Source: Oricola nitratireducens
Lineage (GTDB): Bacteria > Pseudomonadota > Alphaproteobacteria > Rhizobiales > Rhizobiaceae
Direction: 5' to 3'
Assembly (NCBI RefSeq): GCF_014904745.1
Contig: NZ_JACZCS010000001.1
Span: 62,001-126,000, forward strand
Length of the DNA: 64,000 nt
The notes below the pieces were generated by a model. It did no database searches and had not been told where the DNA came from. It saw only the letters and a program-made list of their open reading frames with translations. This document shows positions 1 through 9,212 of this stretch, in pieces (the stretch's first letter is position 1; the number at the start of each line of letters is the position of its first letter). A program made the position numbers and the translations under genes.

Positions 1-86
1 GTGACCGGCTGATCGTCGCGGGCTTCCAGAAGATTGCCGCCGGCGCGACCGTCGACCCGCAAGAGCGCCAGGCGGCGCAGAACTGA
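1..86 (+). CDS. RND efflux periplasmic adaptor, C-terminal end (partial)
   Basis: Reading from base 3, the frame encodes about 27 residues ([20 protein letters not shown] and a short polar tail) and stops at 84-86. The pattern of hydrophobic strand, Gly, Lys, small residues, Gly and Val is typical of the last beta strand of HlyD/AcrA-type adaptors, where the GxQKxxxGxxV motif closes the barrel. The stop is 22 bases before the start of an AcrB-type pump in the same direction, which is the usual adaptor-pump operon order. The 5' part lies outside the window, so the identification rests on this motif and on context. Confidence 0.75.
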   Translation, partial: DRLIVAGFQKIAAGATVDPQERQAAQN

Positions 87-108
87 CCCCTTTTCAGCGG
101 AGGCCGCA

Positions 109-3100
109 ATGGCACGCTTTTTCATCGACCGGCCGATTTTCGCCTGGGTGATCGCGATCATCATCATGGGCGCCGGGATTCTTTCGATCCTGACGCTTCC
201 GGTGTCGCAATATCCGCAGATCGCGCCACCCTCGATCGCGGTGCGCGCGGCCTATCCGGGCGCGTCGGCCGAGACGGTCGCCAACACGGTGACGCAGGTC
301 ATCGAACAGCGGATGACCGGCCTCGACGGGCTGCGCTACTTCTCGTCCAGCTCCACCTCCGCCGGTTCGTCGTCGATCACGCTGACCTTCGAAACCGGTA
401 CAGACCCGGACATCGCGCAGGTGCAGGTCCAGAACAAGCTGTCGCAGGCGACGCCGCTGTTGCCGGAAACGGTGCAGCGTCAGGGCGTCACGGTGCAGAA
501 ATCGACGGCCAGCTTCCTGATGGTGATCGCACTGATCTCGGATGACGGTTCGCTCGACCAGGCCGACCTGGCCGACTACATGAACAGCAACCTCGTCGAC
601 GAATTCAGCCGGATCGAGGGTGTCGGCGAGGTCCAGGTCTTCGGCTCCAAATACGCGATGCGGATCTGGCTCGATCCCTCGAAACTCGCCGCCTACGGGC
701 TGACCCCCAGCGACGTGGTCAGCGCCGTCTCGGCGGAGAACGCGCAGATATCGGCAGGCTCCTTCGGCTCCCTGCCGGCGGTCGAGGGCCAGCAGCTCAA
801 CGCCACGATCACGGCCCAGTCGCTCTTGAGCACGCCCGAGGATTTCGAGCAGATCGTCTTGCGCGCCGAAACCGACGGCGGCCTGGTGCTGCTCAAGGAC
901 GTGGCGCGCGTCGAGGTCGGCGCGCAGGACTATTCGACGATCGCGCGCTTCAACGACAAGCCATCGGCCGGCATGGCGATCCGGCTCGCATCGGGCGCGA
1001 ACGCGCTCGACACCGCCGACCGGATCAAGAAGCGCATCGAGGAATATTCGGCGTTCTTCCCGGAGAATGTCAGCTACGTCATTCCCTACGACACGACGCC
1101 TTTCGTGCGGCTGTCGATCGAGGAGGTGGTCAAGACGCTGGCCGAAGCAATCGTGCTGGTGTTCCTGGTGATGCTGCTGTTCCTGCAGAATATCCGCGCC
1201 ACGTTGATCCCGACGCTGGCCGTGCCGGTGGTGCTGCTCGGCACATTCGGCATTCTCGCGGCCGCCGGGTTCTCCATCAACACGCTGACCATGCTGGCCA
1301 TGGTGCTCGCGATCGGCCTGCTCGTCGACGACGCCATCGTGGTGGTGGAAAATGTCGAGCGCATCATGGAGGAAGAGGATCTCGGGCCTCTCGAGGCGAC
1401 CCGCAAGTCGATGGGCCAAATTACCGGCGCCCTGATCGGCATCGCGCTGGTGCTGTCGGCGGTGTTCGTGCCGATGGCGTTTTTCGGCGGATCGACCGGC
1501 GTGATCTACCAGCAGTTCTCGATCACCATCGTCTCGGCAATGGCGCTGTCGGTCTTCGTCGCGCTGACCCTGACGCCGGCGCTGTGCGCCACGCTCCTGC
1601 GCAAGAAGGACGCCCACCACGCCAAGCGCGGCCCGACCGGCTGGTTCAACCGCGGCTTCGACGGCGTAAGCCGCGGCTATAGCGGCACCGTCGGCTGGTT
1701 GATCCGGCGGCCGCTGCGCGTCGGCATTGTCTATCTCGCCCTCGTGGGCGGGATGGCCTGGATCTTCACCCAGACGCCGACCGCCTTCCTGCCAGACGAG
1801 GACCAGGGCATCCTGCTGACGCTGATCCAGGCGCCGACGGGCGCAACGGCCGAACGCACGCTCGAAGTGGTCAAGAAGGTGGAAAACCACTTCCTCGAAG
1901 GCGAGAAGGACAGCGTGGATTCGGCGTTCGGCGTCGTCGGGTTCAGCTTCGCCGGACAGGGCCAGAACATGGGGCTTGCCTTCGTGCGCCTGAAGGACTG
2001 GTCGCAGCGTCCGTCGCCGGCGCAAAGCGTGCAGGCGATCGCGGGTCGCGCCTTCGGCGCGCTCAGCCAGATCAAGGATGCGCTGGTGTTCCCGATCGTG
2101 CCGCCAGCCGTGCCCGAGCTGGGGATTTTGAGCGGTTTCGACTTCTATCTCGAAGCGCGCAACGGGCAGTCGCACGAAGAGTTGCTGGCCGCCCGCAACC
2201 AGATGCTCGGCATGGCGACACAGAGCCCGATGATCAGCTCGATACGTCCGTCCGGCCTCGAGGACGCGGCGCAGTTCCATCTCGATATCGACTGGCGCGC
2301 CGCCGGCGCGATGGGGCTTTCGGCGACCGATGTCGGCCGGCTGCTCTCGGTGGCCTGGGCCGGGTCCTACGTCAACGACTATATCGACCGCAACCGCATC
2401 AAGCGCGTCTACGTCCAGGGCGAAGCGGATTCACGCGCAACGCCGGAAGACCTGACGAAATGGCGCGTGCGCAACGCCAGCGGCGGCCTCGTGCCGTTCT
2501 CCAACTTCGCCGAGGGCCGCTGGACCTTCGGGCCGCAGGGACTGGACCGCTATAACGGCGTGCCGGCGATGCATATCCAGGGCAGTCCGGCGAATGGCGT
2601 CACGACCGGCGAGGCGATGAACGAAATCGAACGGCTGGCGGCACAGCTGCCGCCCGGCTTCGACATCGCCTGGACCGGCCTGTCGCTGGAAGAGCGCCAG
2701 TCAGGCAATCAGGCGCCGCTGCTCTACGCCTTGTCGCTGGCGGCGGTGTTCCTTTGCCTCGCCGCGCTCTACGAGAGCTGGTCGATCCCGTTCGCCGTCC
2801 TGCTGGCGATGCCGATCGGCGTTCTCGGCGCGCTTTTGTGGACATGGCTCGGCGGCTATCAGAACGGCGTGTTCTTCCAGGTCGGGCTTCTGACCGTGAT
2901 CGGCCTGACCGGCAAGAACGCGATCCTGATCGTCGAATTCGCGCGCGACCGCTACGAGGCCGGCGAATCGCTGTTCGACGCGGTGCGCACGGCGGCGCGG
3001 CAGCGCTTCCGCCCGATCATCATGACCTCGATGGCGTTCTCGCTCGGCGTCTTGCCGCTGGTGCTTTCCACCGGCGCGGGATCCGGCGGGCGGACCGCGA

Positions 3101-3237
3101 TCGGCACGAGCGTGCTCGGCGGCACGATCGCGGCCACCGTGTTCGGCATCCTGTTCGTGCCGTCGTTTTTCGTGCTGGTCACCCGCCGGCGCAGGAAGGC
3201 GGCGACGGAAGCAGGCGCGAAAGCGGAGACGGCATGA
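109..3237 (+). CDS. RND multidrug efflux pump inner-membrane subunit (AcrB/MexB, HAE1 type)
   Basis: This is a 1042-residue proton-driven drug exporter of the hydrophobe/amphiphile efflux-1 family, acting in the inner membrane as a trimer with an adaptor and an outer-membrane channel. The start [17 protein letters not shown] is the canonical HAE1 N-terminus and follows a good ribosome site (CGGAGG at 98-103), so the longer frame from base 34 is rejected. The proton-relay pair is visible in [15 protein letters not shown] and the partner lysine in [14 protein letters not shown]. Two repeats of six membrane helices enclose two large periplasmic loops, and length is normal for the family. It follows an adaptor gene. 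The substrate cannot be read from sequence. Confidence 0.95.
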   Translation: MARFFIDRPIFAWVIAIIIMGAGILSILTLPVSQYPQIAPPSIAVRAAYPGASAETVANTVTQVIEQRMTGLDGLRYFSSSSTSAGSSSITLTFETGTDPDIAQVQVQNKLSQATPLLPETVQRQGVTVQKSTASFLMVIALISDDGSLDQADLADYMNSNLVDEFSRIEGVGEVQVFGSKYAMRIWLDPSKLAAYGLTPSDVVSAVSAENAQISAGSFGSLPAVEGQQLNATITAQSLLSTPEDFEQIVLRAETDGGLVLLKDVARVEVGAQDYSTIARFNDKPSAGMAIRLASGANALDTADRIKKRIEEYSAFFPENVSYVIPYDTTPFVRLSIEEVVKTLAEAIVLVFLVMLLFLQNIRATLIPTLAVPVVLLGTFGILAAAGFSINTLTMLAMVLAIGLLVDDAIVVVENVERIMEEEDLGPLEATRKSMGQITGALIGIALVLSAVFVPMAFFGGSTGVIYQQFSITIVSAMALSVFVALTLTPALCATLLRKKDAHHAKRGPTGWFNRGFDGVSRGYSGTVGWLIRRPLRVGIVYLALVGGMAWIFTQTPTAFLPDEDQGILLTLIQAPTGATAERTLEVVKKVENHFLEGEKDSVDSAFGVVGFSFAGQGQNMGLAFVRLKDWSQRPSPAQSVQAIAGRAFGALSQIKDALVFPIVPPAVPELGILSGFDFYLEARNGQSHEELLAARNQMLGMATQSPMISSIRPSGLEDAAQFHLDIDWRAAGAMGLSATDVGRLLSVAWAGSYVNDYIDRNRIKRVYVQGEADSRATPEDLTKWRVRNASGGLVPFSNFAEGRWTFGPQGLDRYNGVPAMHIQGSPANGVTTGEAMNEIERLAAQLPPGFDIAWTGLSLEERQSGNQAPLLYALSLAAVFLCLAALYESWSIPFAVLLAMPIGVLGALLWTWLGGYQNGVFFQVGLLTVIGLTGKNAILIVEFARDRYEAGESLFDAVRTAARQRFRPIIMTSMAFSLGVLPLVLSTGAGSGGRTAIGTSVLGGTIAATVFGILFVPSFFVLVTRRRRKAATEAGAKAETA

Positions 3238-3240
3238 GTT

Positions 3241-3375
3241 TCAGGCGCGGGTCTGCTTCGCAAGCGCCTCATAAATCTTACGCCAGCGTTTAACGCTTTT
3301 GGCGTGCAACGCCTTGACGACGGGGGTGGCTCTCCCCGCCGCAGGCTTTTTATTAACGATACGATTCTTCTTCAT
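3241..3375 (-). CDS. small basic protein of unknown function
   Basis: This 44-residue frame begins MKKNRIVNKKPAAGRAT and is strongly basic, with a predicted C-terminal amphipathic helix (SVKRWRKIYEALAKQTRA). It starts 17 bases after the stop of the acyl-CoA ligase gene on the same strand and ends 3 bases from the stop of the convergent RND gene, so it fits as the last gene of the ligase transcript. A GGCGGGA stretch lies about 20 bases upstream of the start, rather far for a ribosome site. No family is recognised. It may be real or a fortuitous frame. Confidence 0.4.
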   Translation of the reverse strand: MKKNRIVNKKPAAGRATPVVKALHAKSVKRWRKIYEALAKQTRA

Positions 3376-3392
3376 GGCTGACAGAATAACAT

Positions 3393-5018
3393 CTATCCCG
3401 CCAGCTTGTACTCCGCGAACTGCTCGCGCAGCGTCGTCTTCTTGATCTTGCCGGTGGCGGTGTGGGGGATCTCGTCGACGAAGGCGACGTCGTCGGGCAT
3501 CCACCAGTCGACGATCTTGCCCTTCATGAAGGCGAGGATGTCGTCCTTTTTCGGCGAGCAGCCTTCCTTGGCGACGACGATCAGCAGCGGGCGCTCGCTC
3601 CATTTCGGGTGCGGCACTCCGATCACAGCGGCCTCCGCGACCTCCGGATGGCCGACGGCCAGGTTTTCCAGATCGATCGAGGAGATCCATTCGCCGCCGG
3701 ACTTGATGACATCCTTGGAGCGGTCGGTGATCTGCATGTAGCCGAATTCGTCAATATGGGCGACGTCGCCGGTGTCGAACCAGCTTTCGTCGTCGAACTG
3801 CTCCGAACCGGCGCCGCCGTAATAGGAGGAGGCGACGGCCGGGCCGCGCACTTTGAGGCGGCCGAAGGTCTTGCCGTCCCAGGGCAGTTCGTTGTTGTCG
3901 TCGTCGGTGATCTTCATCTCGACGCCGAAGGGCGCGCTGCCCTGTTTCTGCTTGATGTCGAGCAACGCGTCGCCGCTCTTGCCGGCGTGTTCCGGCTTCA
4001 TGGTGCAGAGCGACCCGAGCGGGCTCATCTCGGTCATGCCCCAGGCATGGATGACCTCGACGCCGTAGACCTTCTCGAACTTCTCGGTGATGGCGCGCGG
4101 GCATGCCGCGCCGCCAATGACGACCTTGTTCAGATGCGGCAGCATCTTTCCGGTGGTTTCGAGATAGTGCAGCAGCATCAGCCAGACGGTCGGCACGGCG
4201 GCGGAGAAGGTGACCTTCTCGGTGTCGAGCAGTTCGTAGATGGATTCGCCGTCCATCTTGCCGCCGGGCATGACCATCTTGGCGCCGATCATCGGGCAGG
4301 TCTGGCCAAGGCCCCAGGCATTGGCGTGGAACATCGGCACGACCGGCAGGACCACGTCCTTCGAGCCGATGCCCATCGCATCGGGCATGGCGGCCATCAT
4401 GGCGTGGATGACGTTGGAGCGGTGCGAATAAAGCACGCCCTTGGGATCGCCCGTCGTGCCCGAGGTGTAGCACATGCCGCAGGCGGCATCCTCGCCGACA
4501 TCGTTCCAGACGAAGTCGCCGTCGGCGCCTTTCAGCCATTCCTCGTAGGCGACGACGTTTTCGAGCGCGGTCTCGGGCATGTGGGCGGCGTCGGTCATGA
4601 CGATGACCTTGCGCAGGGACGGCACATGCGCGGCGAGTTTCTCGACCAGCGGCATGAAGGTGAGATCGACGAAGATCGCGCGGTCGGCCGCGTGGTTCAT
4701 GATCCAGGCGATCTGCTCGGGGAACAGGCGCGGATTGAGCGTGTGGTAGACGCCGCCCATGCCCATGATGCCGAACCAGGCCTCGAGATGATTGCCCGAG
4801 TTCCAGGCGAGCGTCGCGATGCGGTCACCGGGCTCGAAGCCCTCGCGGTCGAGCAGTTGCGCGATCTTCAGCGCTCGGCCGCGGATATCCGCATAGGTCA
4901 TGCGGACGATCGGACCCTCCACGGAGCGCGACACGACCTCGCGGTGCGGATGCTGACGGGCGGCGAAATCAATGATCTTGTGGCAGACGAGCGGCCATTC
5001 CTGCATCAGTCCAAGCAT
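3393..5018 (-). CDS. acyl-CoA synthetase (AMP-forming; AlkK/DmdB-like)
   Basis: This is a 541-residue ANL-superfamily ligase that adenylates a carboxylic acid with ATP and transfers it to coenzyme A. The P-loop [10 protein letters not shown] is at about residues 185-194, the hinge/A8 region is around [12 protein letters not shown], and the catalytic C-terminal lysine in TATGKIKK is at about 524. The start is set by a strong GGGAGGAAACGC ribosome site just before [10 protein letters not shown]; a longer frame to 5144 lacks one. The N-terminus and length resemble medium/long-chain fatty acyl and methylmercaptopropionate CoA ligases. Substrate is not determined. A palindromic FNR-type box lies about 110 bases upstream. 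Confidence 0.9.
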   Translation of the reverse strand: MLGLMQEWPLVCHKIIDFAARQHPHREVVSRSVEGPIVRMTYADIRGRALKIAQLLDREGFEPGDRIATLAWNSGNHLEAWFGIMGMGGVYHTLNPRLFPEQIAWIMNHAADRAIFVDLTFMPLVEKLAAHVPSLRKVIVMTDAAHMPETALENVVAYEEWLKGADGDFVWNDVGEDAACGMCYTSGTTGDPKGVLYSHRSNVIHAMMAAMPDAMGIGSKDVVLPVVPMFHANAWGLGQTCPMIGAKMVMPGGKMDGESIYELLDTEKVTFSAAVPTVWLMLLHYLETTGKMLPHLNKVVIGGAACPRAITEKFEKVYGVEVIHAWGMTEMSPLGSLCTMKPEHAGKSGDALLDIKQKQGSAPFGVEMKITDDDNNELPWDGKTFGRLKVRGPAVASSYYGGAGSEQFDDESWFDTGDVAHIDEFGYMQITDRSKDVIKSGGEWISSIDLENLAVGHPEVAEAAVIGVPHPKWSERPLLIVVAKEGCSPKKDDILAFMKGKIVDWWMPDDVAFVDEIPHTATGKIKKTTLREQFAEYKLAG

Positions 5019-5128
5019 GCGTTTCCTCCCAGAATGCATTTCAAGCGAGTGTGGCGAAACGGGCGCGAATGTCCAGTAGGGGATTTCGCGGAATATGCGG
5101 CAAGCGCATCCGCTATGGCTCCGCCCGG

Positions 5129-5146
5129 CATTGACGCGGATCAATG
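5129..5146. promoter_or_regulatory. FNR/FixK-type box between acyl-CoA ligase and acyltransferase genes
   Basis: CATTGACGCGGATCAATG matches TTGAT-N4-ATCAA with one mismatch (TTGAC left half) and has flanking symmetry. It lies 65 bases before the acyltransferase start and about 110 before the divergent ligase start. A closely similar site is found at 63521-63540. The family assignment is by consensus only. Confidence 0.55.
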
Positions 5147-5210
5147 CGCCGCCGGATCGTGCAACGGAGGGTATGCAGGCACATATCCGCGCGGCAGGGG
5201 AGGCGACATC

Positions 5211-6380
5211 ATGAGTAAAGTGCCGCCGCAGGCGCGGCTATTCCATCTGGACAATTTGCGCACGGCCCTCGTGCTGCTCGTCGTGGCGCATCACCTCGCC
5301 CTGGTCTACGGGGCTTTTGCGCCGTTCTACTATCAGGAGCCGCCATTCACGGATCCGCTGGCATTCCTGCTTCTCGGCGTCTTCGTGCTGTTCAACCAGG
5401 CATGGTTCATGGGCGCGATGTTTTTCCTGGCCGGCTATTTCACGCCGGGTTCCCATGACCGCAAGGGCGGCGGCGCCTTCCTGAGAAGCCGGCTCCTGCG
5501 GCTCGGAATTCCGGTCCTGGCGGCGATCTTCCTGATCGAGCCGGTCGCGCGGATCGGCTTTTTCCTGATGCCTTCCAGCCTGACGGGCATCACCGCGCCG
5601 CCGACACTGGCAGACTATCCGAAAATGCTCGGCCTCGGACCGCTGTGGTTCGCGCTGATGTTGCTGATCTTCGATGCCGGATACGCGCTGTGGCGCCGGA
5701 TCGCCGGCGAACACCCGCCGGTGGCGGAAGAGCGGAAGGGCTTTCCCGGCATCGTGGCGGCAATCGGCGCGATCGCGGCCCTGGCGGCGGCGAGTTACCT
5801 GTTCCGCATGGCGGTGCCGATCGGCAAGGAAGTGCACCTCGTTCTGCCCTTCCTCAATTTCCCGACCATCGCCTATCTGCCGCAATATCTCGGCCTGTTC
5901 GTGCTCGGCGCCATGGCGTGGCGCCACGAATGGCTGCGCGGCCTTCCGGGCTCGGCGGGCGTGGCCGGCGCGATCCTCGCGGCGGCGGCGTCGGTGCTGC
6001 TTTTTCCGCTCTCCGTCAGCGGCGAAATGTTCTCAATCCGGTTTTCCGAGGCGGCGGAGTTCACCGGCAACGGGCACTGGCAGTCGGCCGCCTATGCGCT
6101 GTGGGATTCGACGATGGCGATCGGCATGATGCTGGGATCGATCGTTCTGTTCAGAAGGGTTTTCACCGGCGGCGGCGCGCTGTCGCGCTTCCTGTCCGGA
6201 CACAGTTTCACGGTCTATATCATCCACAGCCCGCTTATCGTCTTCATCTGCTACGCGATGCGGGACATCGGGCTGCCGGCGCTGGCGAAATTCGCGCTGG
6301 CGGCGATCATCGTCATCCCGGCCTGCTATGCGGTCGCTTACGCGATCCGGAAGCTGCCGGGAGCGAAAAGGGTTCTCTAG
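5211..6380 (+). CDS. acyltransferase family 3 membrane protein (OafA/OpgC-like)
   Basis: This 389-residue polytopic membrane protein starts MSKVPPQARLFHLDNLRTALVLLVVAHHLA, where the N-terminal LDNLR and the following helix with HH match acyltransferase-3 (Acyl_transf_3) proteins. About ten hydrophobic helices follow. Such enzymes transfer acyl groups onto extracytoplasmic glycans, lipids or glucans. The start is supported by GGGGAGG at 5197-5203. The much longer open frame upstream is only the antisense of the ligase gene. It is transcribed divergently from that ligase. The acceptor substrate is unknown. Confidence 0.82.
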   Translation: MSKVPPQARLFHLDNLRTALVLLVVAHHLALVYGAFAPFYYQEPPFTDPLAFLLLGVFVLFNQAWFMGAMFFLAGYFTPGSHDRKGGGAFLRSRLLRLGIPVLAAIFLIEPVARIGFFLMPSSLTGITAPPTLADYPKMLGLGPLWFALMLLIFDAGYALWRRIAGEHPPVAEERKGFPGIVAAIGAIAALAAASYLFRMAVPIGKEVHLVLPFLNFPTIAYLPQYLGLFVLGAMAWRHEWLRGLPGSAGVAGAILAAAASVLLFPLSVSGEMFSIRFSEAAEFTGNGHWQSAAYALWDSTMAIGMMLGSIVLFRRVFTGGGALSRFLSGHSFTVYIIHSPLIVFICYAMRDIGLPALAKFALAAIIVIPACYAVAYAIRKLPGAKRVL

Positions 6381-6438
6381 CCGGACCCGCCGGAACGCCG
6401 GCACCGCGGCTTCTGCGGCCGGGATCGCGCAGCGGCGC

Positions 6439-7770
6439 CTACAGGTCCTCCAGCACCAATGATCCGTCGACGACGAGGCGGAAGCGGCCGCGGCCGCACT
6501 TGTCCATGCGAATGCCGGCGTCGCGCTCGCAGAGACGGCGCTGCAGCAGGACGAGGCGGGCCTCCAGGTTCTCGGCATATTCGGGAAGGCGCAGCGATGG
6601 ATCGAGGCGCAATTCGCGGTTGGTGAACTCGACGCGGCCTTCGCCGGCGTGTTCCCTGACGAGCTTCCAGAGGATCGCGCCGGCAACGCCCTTGATGAGA
6701 TAGTCGTGGCCGATAAAGACCGTGTTGTCGGCGGCATAATGGCGGACGCGGATCTTGCGGCCGGTCACCGCGCCGGAGGCGGGCGGCGTGCCGGTTGCTT
6801 CCGGGACCTCCTCCTCCTGCAGCAAGGCGATCAGTGCCGAGAGCTGGCCGGTCACAAGCGACAATGCGTCCTCCTCGTCATAGCCGAACTGGTTCGGCTC
6901 CGGGCTTTCCGCAAACAGCACGCCAATGGTCTTGCCGCAGCGCAGGATCGGCATGGCAATCTGGCTCTGCGGCGCCGGCAGGCCGGGATAGGGGATGGCG
7001 GTGTCGCCCGACCAGTCGAGGCCGGCGGCGCGGGCGCTGCCGAGGACCGCGGTGCCGTAGGAATATTCCGACGCCATGCGGCCGATGCGGATCGGCACCC
7101 CCTGCCGGGCGGCGACGCCGATGACGCCCTCGCCAAGGCCGACCTCGGAGCCGATGCCGGACACCGGATAGCCGCGCGAGGCGACAGTGTAGAGCCGGTC
7201 CGTCGTCGCGTCGAGCATCAGGACCATCGCGTGCTCGATGCCGAAATGCTGCTGCATGCCGGCAAGCACGGCGTCGAACAGATCGCCGAGTTCGTCGCAG
7301 GCAGCGATCCGGTCACAGACGCGCCGCGCGCCCGACAACAGGTTGCAGCCGACCGGCTGCGGCATCGTCAACGAGGGAATCGACTCGATTTCGCGGATGC
7401 GGAAAACGTCGGAGCCGAGCAGCCGGAAGACGCCCTGCATGCCGCTATGCGATGCGATGCCTGCGAGCTTGGCGCGCATCGCCTCGAACAACGGGCCGCT
7501 GGTCTGCGTCTCGACATAGTCGAGCGCGAGCCGGTACTGGGCGTTGGTTTCGGGATCGACGACGGCGACAGACGCCCGTTTCGTCGCCAACAGGTTGCGC
7601 CGGGTCTTGTTGAAGAACTGGTAGGAGAGCGCGACGTGCTCAGGATCGACATACTGGACATGCGAGATCATCGACACATTGGGCGTTCCGTCGGCATCGG
7701 CGGTCGCCAGAACCGACGGGACGATGCCCTCCAGGCAGTTGCGGATCGCGGAAAGCGCCGGCGCCGTCAT
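6439..7770 (-). CDS. PNPOx-like/GAF regulator with C-terminal winged-helix-like domain
   Basis: This 443-residue protein has three parts. Residues 1-150 resemble the FMN-binding split barrel (pyridoxamine 5'-phosphate oxidase-like: SVLATADADGTPNVSMISHV). Residues 165-335 look like a GAF domain. The last 100 residues (GRKIRVRHYAADNTVFIGHDYLIKGVAGAILWKLV) resemble an OmpR-type winged helix with a final beta hairpin. The start overlaps the stop of the upstream gene by 4 bases. The first two domains are seen with fair confidence; DNA binding by the third is inference. It probably senses a flavin-related or small-molecule signal. Confidence 0.72.
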   Translation of the reverse strand: MTAPALSAIRNCLEGIVPSVLATADADGTPNVSMISHVQYVDPEHVALSYQFFNKTRRNLLATKRASVAVVDPETNAQYRLALDYVETQTSGPLFEAMRAKLAGIASHSGMQGVFRLLGSDVFRIREIESIPSLTMPQPVGCNLLSGARRVCDRIAACDELGDLFDAVLAGMQQHFGIEHAMVLMLDATTDRLYTVASRGYPVSGIGSEVGLGEGVIGVAARQGVPIRIGRMASEYSYGTAVLGSARAAGLDWSGDTAIPYPGLPAPQSQIAMPILRCGKTIGVLFAESPEPNQFGYDEEDALSLVTGQLSALIALLQEEEVPEATGTPPASGAVTGRKIRVRHYAADNTVFIGHDYLIKGVAGAILWKLVREHAGEGRVEFTNRELRLDPSLRLPEYAENLEARLVLLQRRLCERDAGIRMDKCGRGRFRLVVDGSLVLEDL

Positions 7771-8318
7771 GGCTTCAGTTCCGCGCCCGCTCCGGGACCG
7801 GGCGTCTGTACGAAGGCGGCGTCGAGCGTCAGGTCGACGGCGACAATGTCCGCGGCGTCGACGGTGCAATAGGCCGCCGCGAAGGCGGGCGGGTAATCGA
7901 TCTCGACCAGTTCGCGGCGAAGGCCGTCAATTTGCCGGATGGCGGCCTCGCGATCCTCGCCGGTCGCGGCCGCCACGACGGCGCGCGCGCCCTTCACCTG
8001 GATCGAGCGGTGCGTGATCGGCTGGCTGAAGGTGGCGGCGACACCGCCGCCGCGCTGCACGACCGTCAGAAACCGTTCATTGCCCCGACGCATCATCAGG
8101 AGCCGAATTCGCCCGCCATGCACAACGCGGCAGCCGCACCCCAACCCGGCGACGGGCGCCTCTCCCGGACCGCAGGCGGCGATCAGGACGCTGACCCCCT
8201 GCTGGCAGAAAGTCGCGAGATCGGGCGTCAGCACGACGGGCGCGCCGCCTTCCGCCGCGAAGGCCCGGCGCGCCTCGATATCAATATCGGGCGTGTGCGG
8301 TTCAGGGGCGCGGGACAT
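7767..8318 (-). CDS. pyridoxamine 5'-phosphate oxidase-like flavin-binding protein
   Basis: This 183-residue split-barrel protein contains TFCQQGVSVLIAACGPGEAPVAGLGCGC and, later, QPITHRSIQVKGARAV, the pattern of the PNPOx-like fold. It is shorter than biosynthetic PdxH and lacks its recognisable substrate motifs, so a role in vitamin B6 synthesis is not claimed. It overlaps by 4 bases the downstream gene, whose product begins with a similar domain, so the two are translationally coupled and may act together. The ribosome site is weak. Confidence 0.7.
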   Translation of the reverse strand: MSRAPEPHTPDIDIEARRAFAAEGGAPVVLTPDLATFCQQGVSVLIAACGPGEAPVAGLGCGCRVVHGGRIRLLMMRRGNERFLTVVQRGGGVAATFSQPITHRSIQVKGARAVVAAATGEDREAAIRQIDGLRRELVEIDYPPAFAAAYCTVDAADIVAVDLTLDAAFVQTPGPGAGAELKP

Positions 8319-8544
8319 GGTTCATTACCAGGCTCTTATCGCGATCACCGGATCAGGTCAGACTTTTTGACGATCGGCGCAAGAACGCCGCGCGCATTCC
8401 TTTAGCATTCTTTTATGATTTCGTGCAGGACCATTTAGCGAGCGGACCAAATCGCTTTGGACTATTGACCCGCCTGTCGACACCGGGCCCGCGACCGGAC
8501 CCCGGTGCATGCGATTCCAAACCAGAACAGACAGGATCAAAGAC

Positions 8545-9186
8545 ATGAAAAACCCCGCTTCCGGGCGCACGATGCCGTTCGCCCGCCTGATGCTCATCAC
8601 CACCGCCCTCGCCGCCGCCGTGCCGCTCAAGGCCGAAGCCTCGGATGCCGACGTCACCGCCGCCATCGAGGAGATCAAGGCCGCGACGGCCCGCTACGCC
8701 GACGTCAATGTCGCGCTCGCCGAGGGCTATATCCAGGACCCGTCCGGCCATTGCGTCAGCGCCGCCGCCGAAGGGCTTCCGGCCGAATGGGGCGCGATGG
8801 GCGTGCATTACCTCCGCCCCGACGTCATCGGGATCACCGCGGTCGAGCCGCGCGTCTACGGCACCGGCCTCAACACCGATTTCCTGAAGCCCTCGGTGCT
8901 GCTCTACGAGCCGCAGGCGGACGGATCGATGAAGCTGGTCGGCGCCGAGAACGTGGTCTTCGAAAAGGCCTGGAAGGAAGCCGGCTTCCGTGACGGCCCC
9001 GCCTCCATGGGCCGCAACTGGGACTACATGGCCGACGACCCGAATACGCCCGGTGACGAGGCGCATGGCTTCGAGCCGCATTACGACCAGCATGTCTGGT
9101 TCGTGAACAACCCGCTTGGCCAGCTGATGCCGTTCAACCCGGCGATCACCTGCGAGCATTTCAAACACGCGGCGCACACCAACTGA
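8545..9186 (+). CDS. secreted conserved protein, unknown function
   Basis: This is a 213-residue protein with an N-terminal signal peptide (LMLITTALAAAVPLKAEA). The mature part has conserved-looking His and Cys residues: GHCVS, MGVHYL, and a C-terminal cluster HGFEPHYDQHVWF...NPAITCEHF. The cluster suggests metal binding, but this is inference. The start at 8545 puts the signal peptide near the N-terminus; a frame from 8509 adds 12 residues. A FAD-linked oxidase gene follows after 26 bases in the same direction, so the two are probably co-transcribed. Confidence 0.75.
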   Translation: MKNPASGRTMPFARLMLITTALAAAVPLKAEASDADVTAAIEEIKAATARYADVNVALAEGYIQDPSGHCVSAAAEGLPAEWGAMGVHYLRPDVIGITAVEPRVYGTGLNTDFLKPSVLLYEPQADGSMKLVGAENVVFEKAWKEAGFRDGPASMGRNWDYMADDPNTPGDEAHGFEPHYDQHVWFVNNPLGQLMPFNPAITCEHFKHAAHTN

Positions 9187-9212
9187 ACCGCACCGACTTC
9201 GAGGAAAAGACG

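Noticed and set aside
94..2280. Long open frame antisense to the RND pump
   Set aside because: It is a high-GC shadow frame with His/Arg/Asp-rich, low-complexity translation and no ribosome site; the plus-strand gene has full family motifs.
3462..5210. Apparent N-terminal extension of the acyltransferase
   Set aside because: This part is antisense to the acyl-CoA ligase gene and has no protein character; a good ribosome site precedes ATG 5211.
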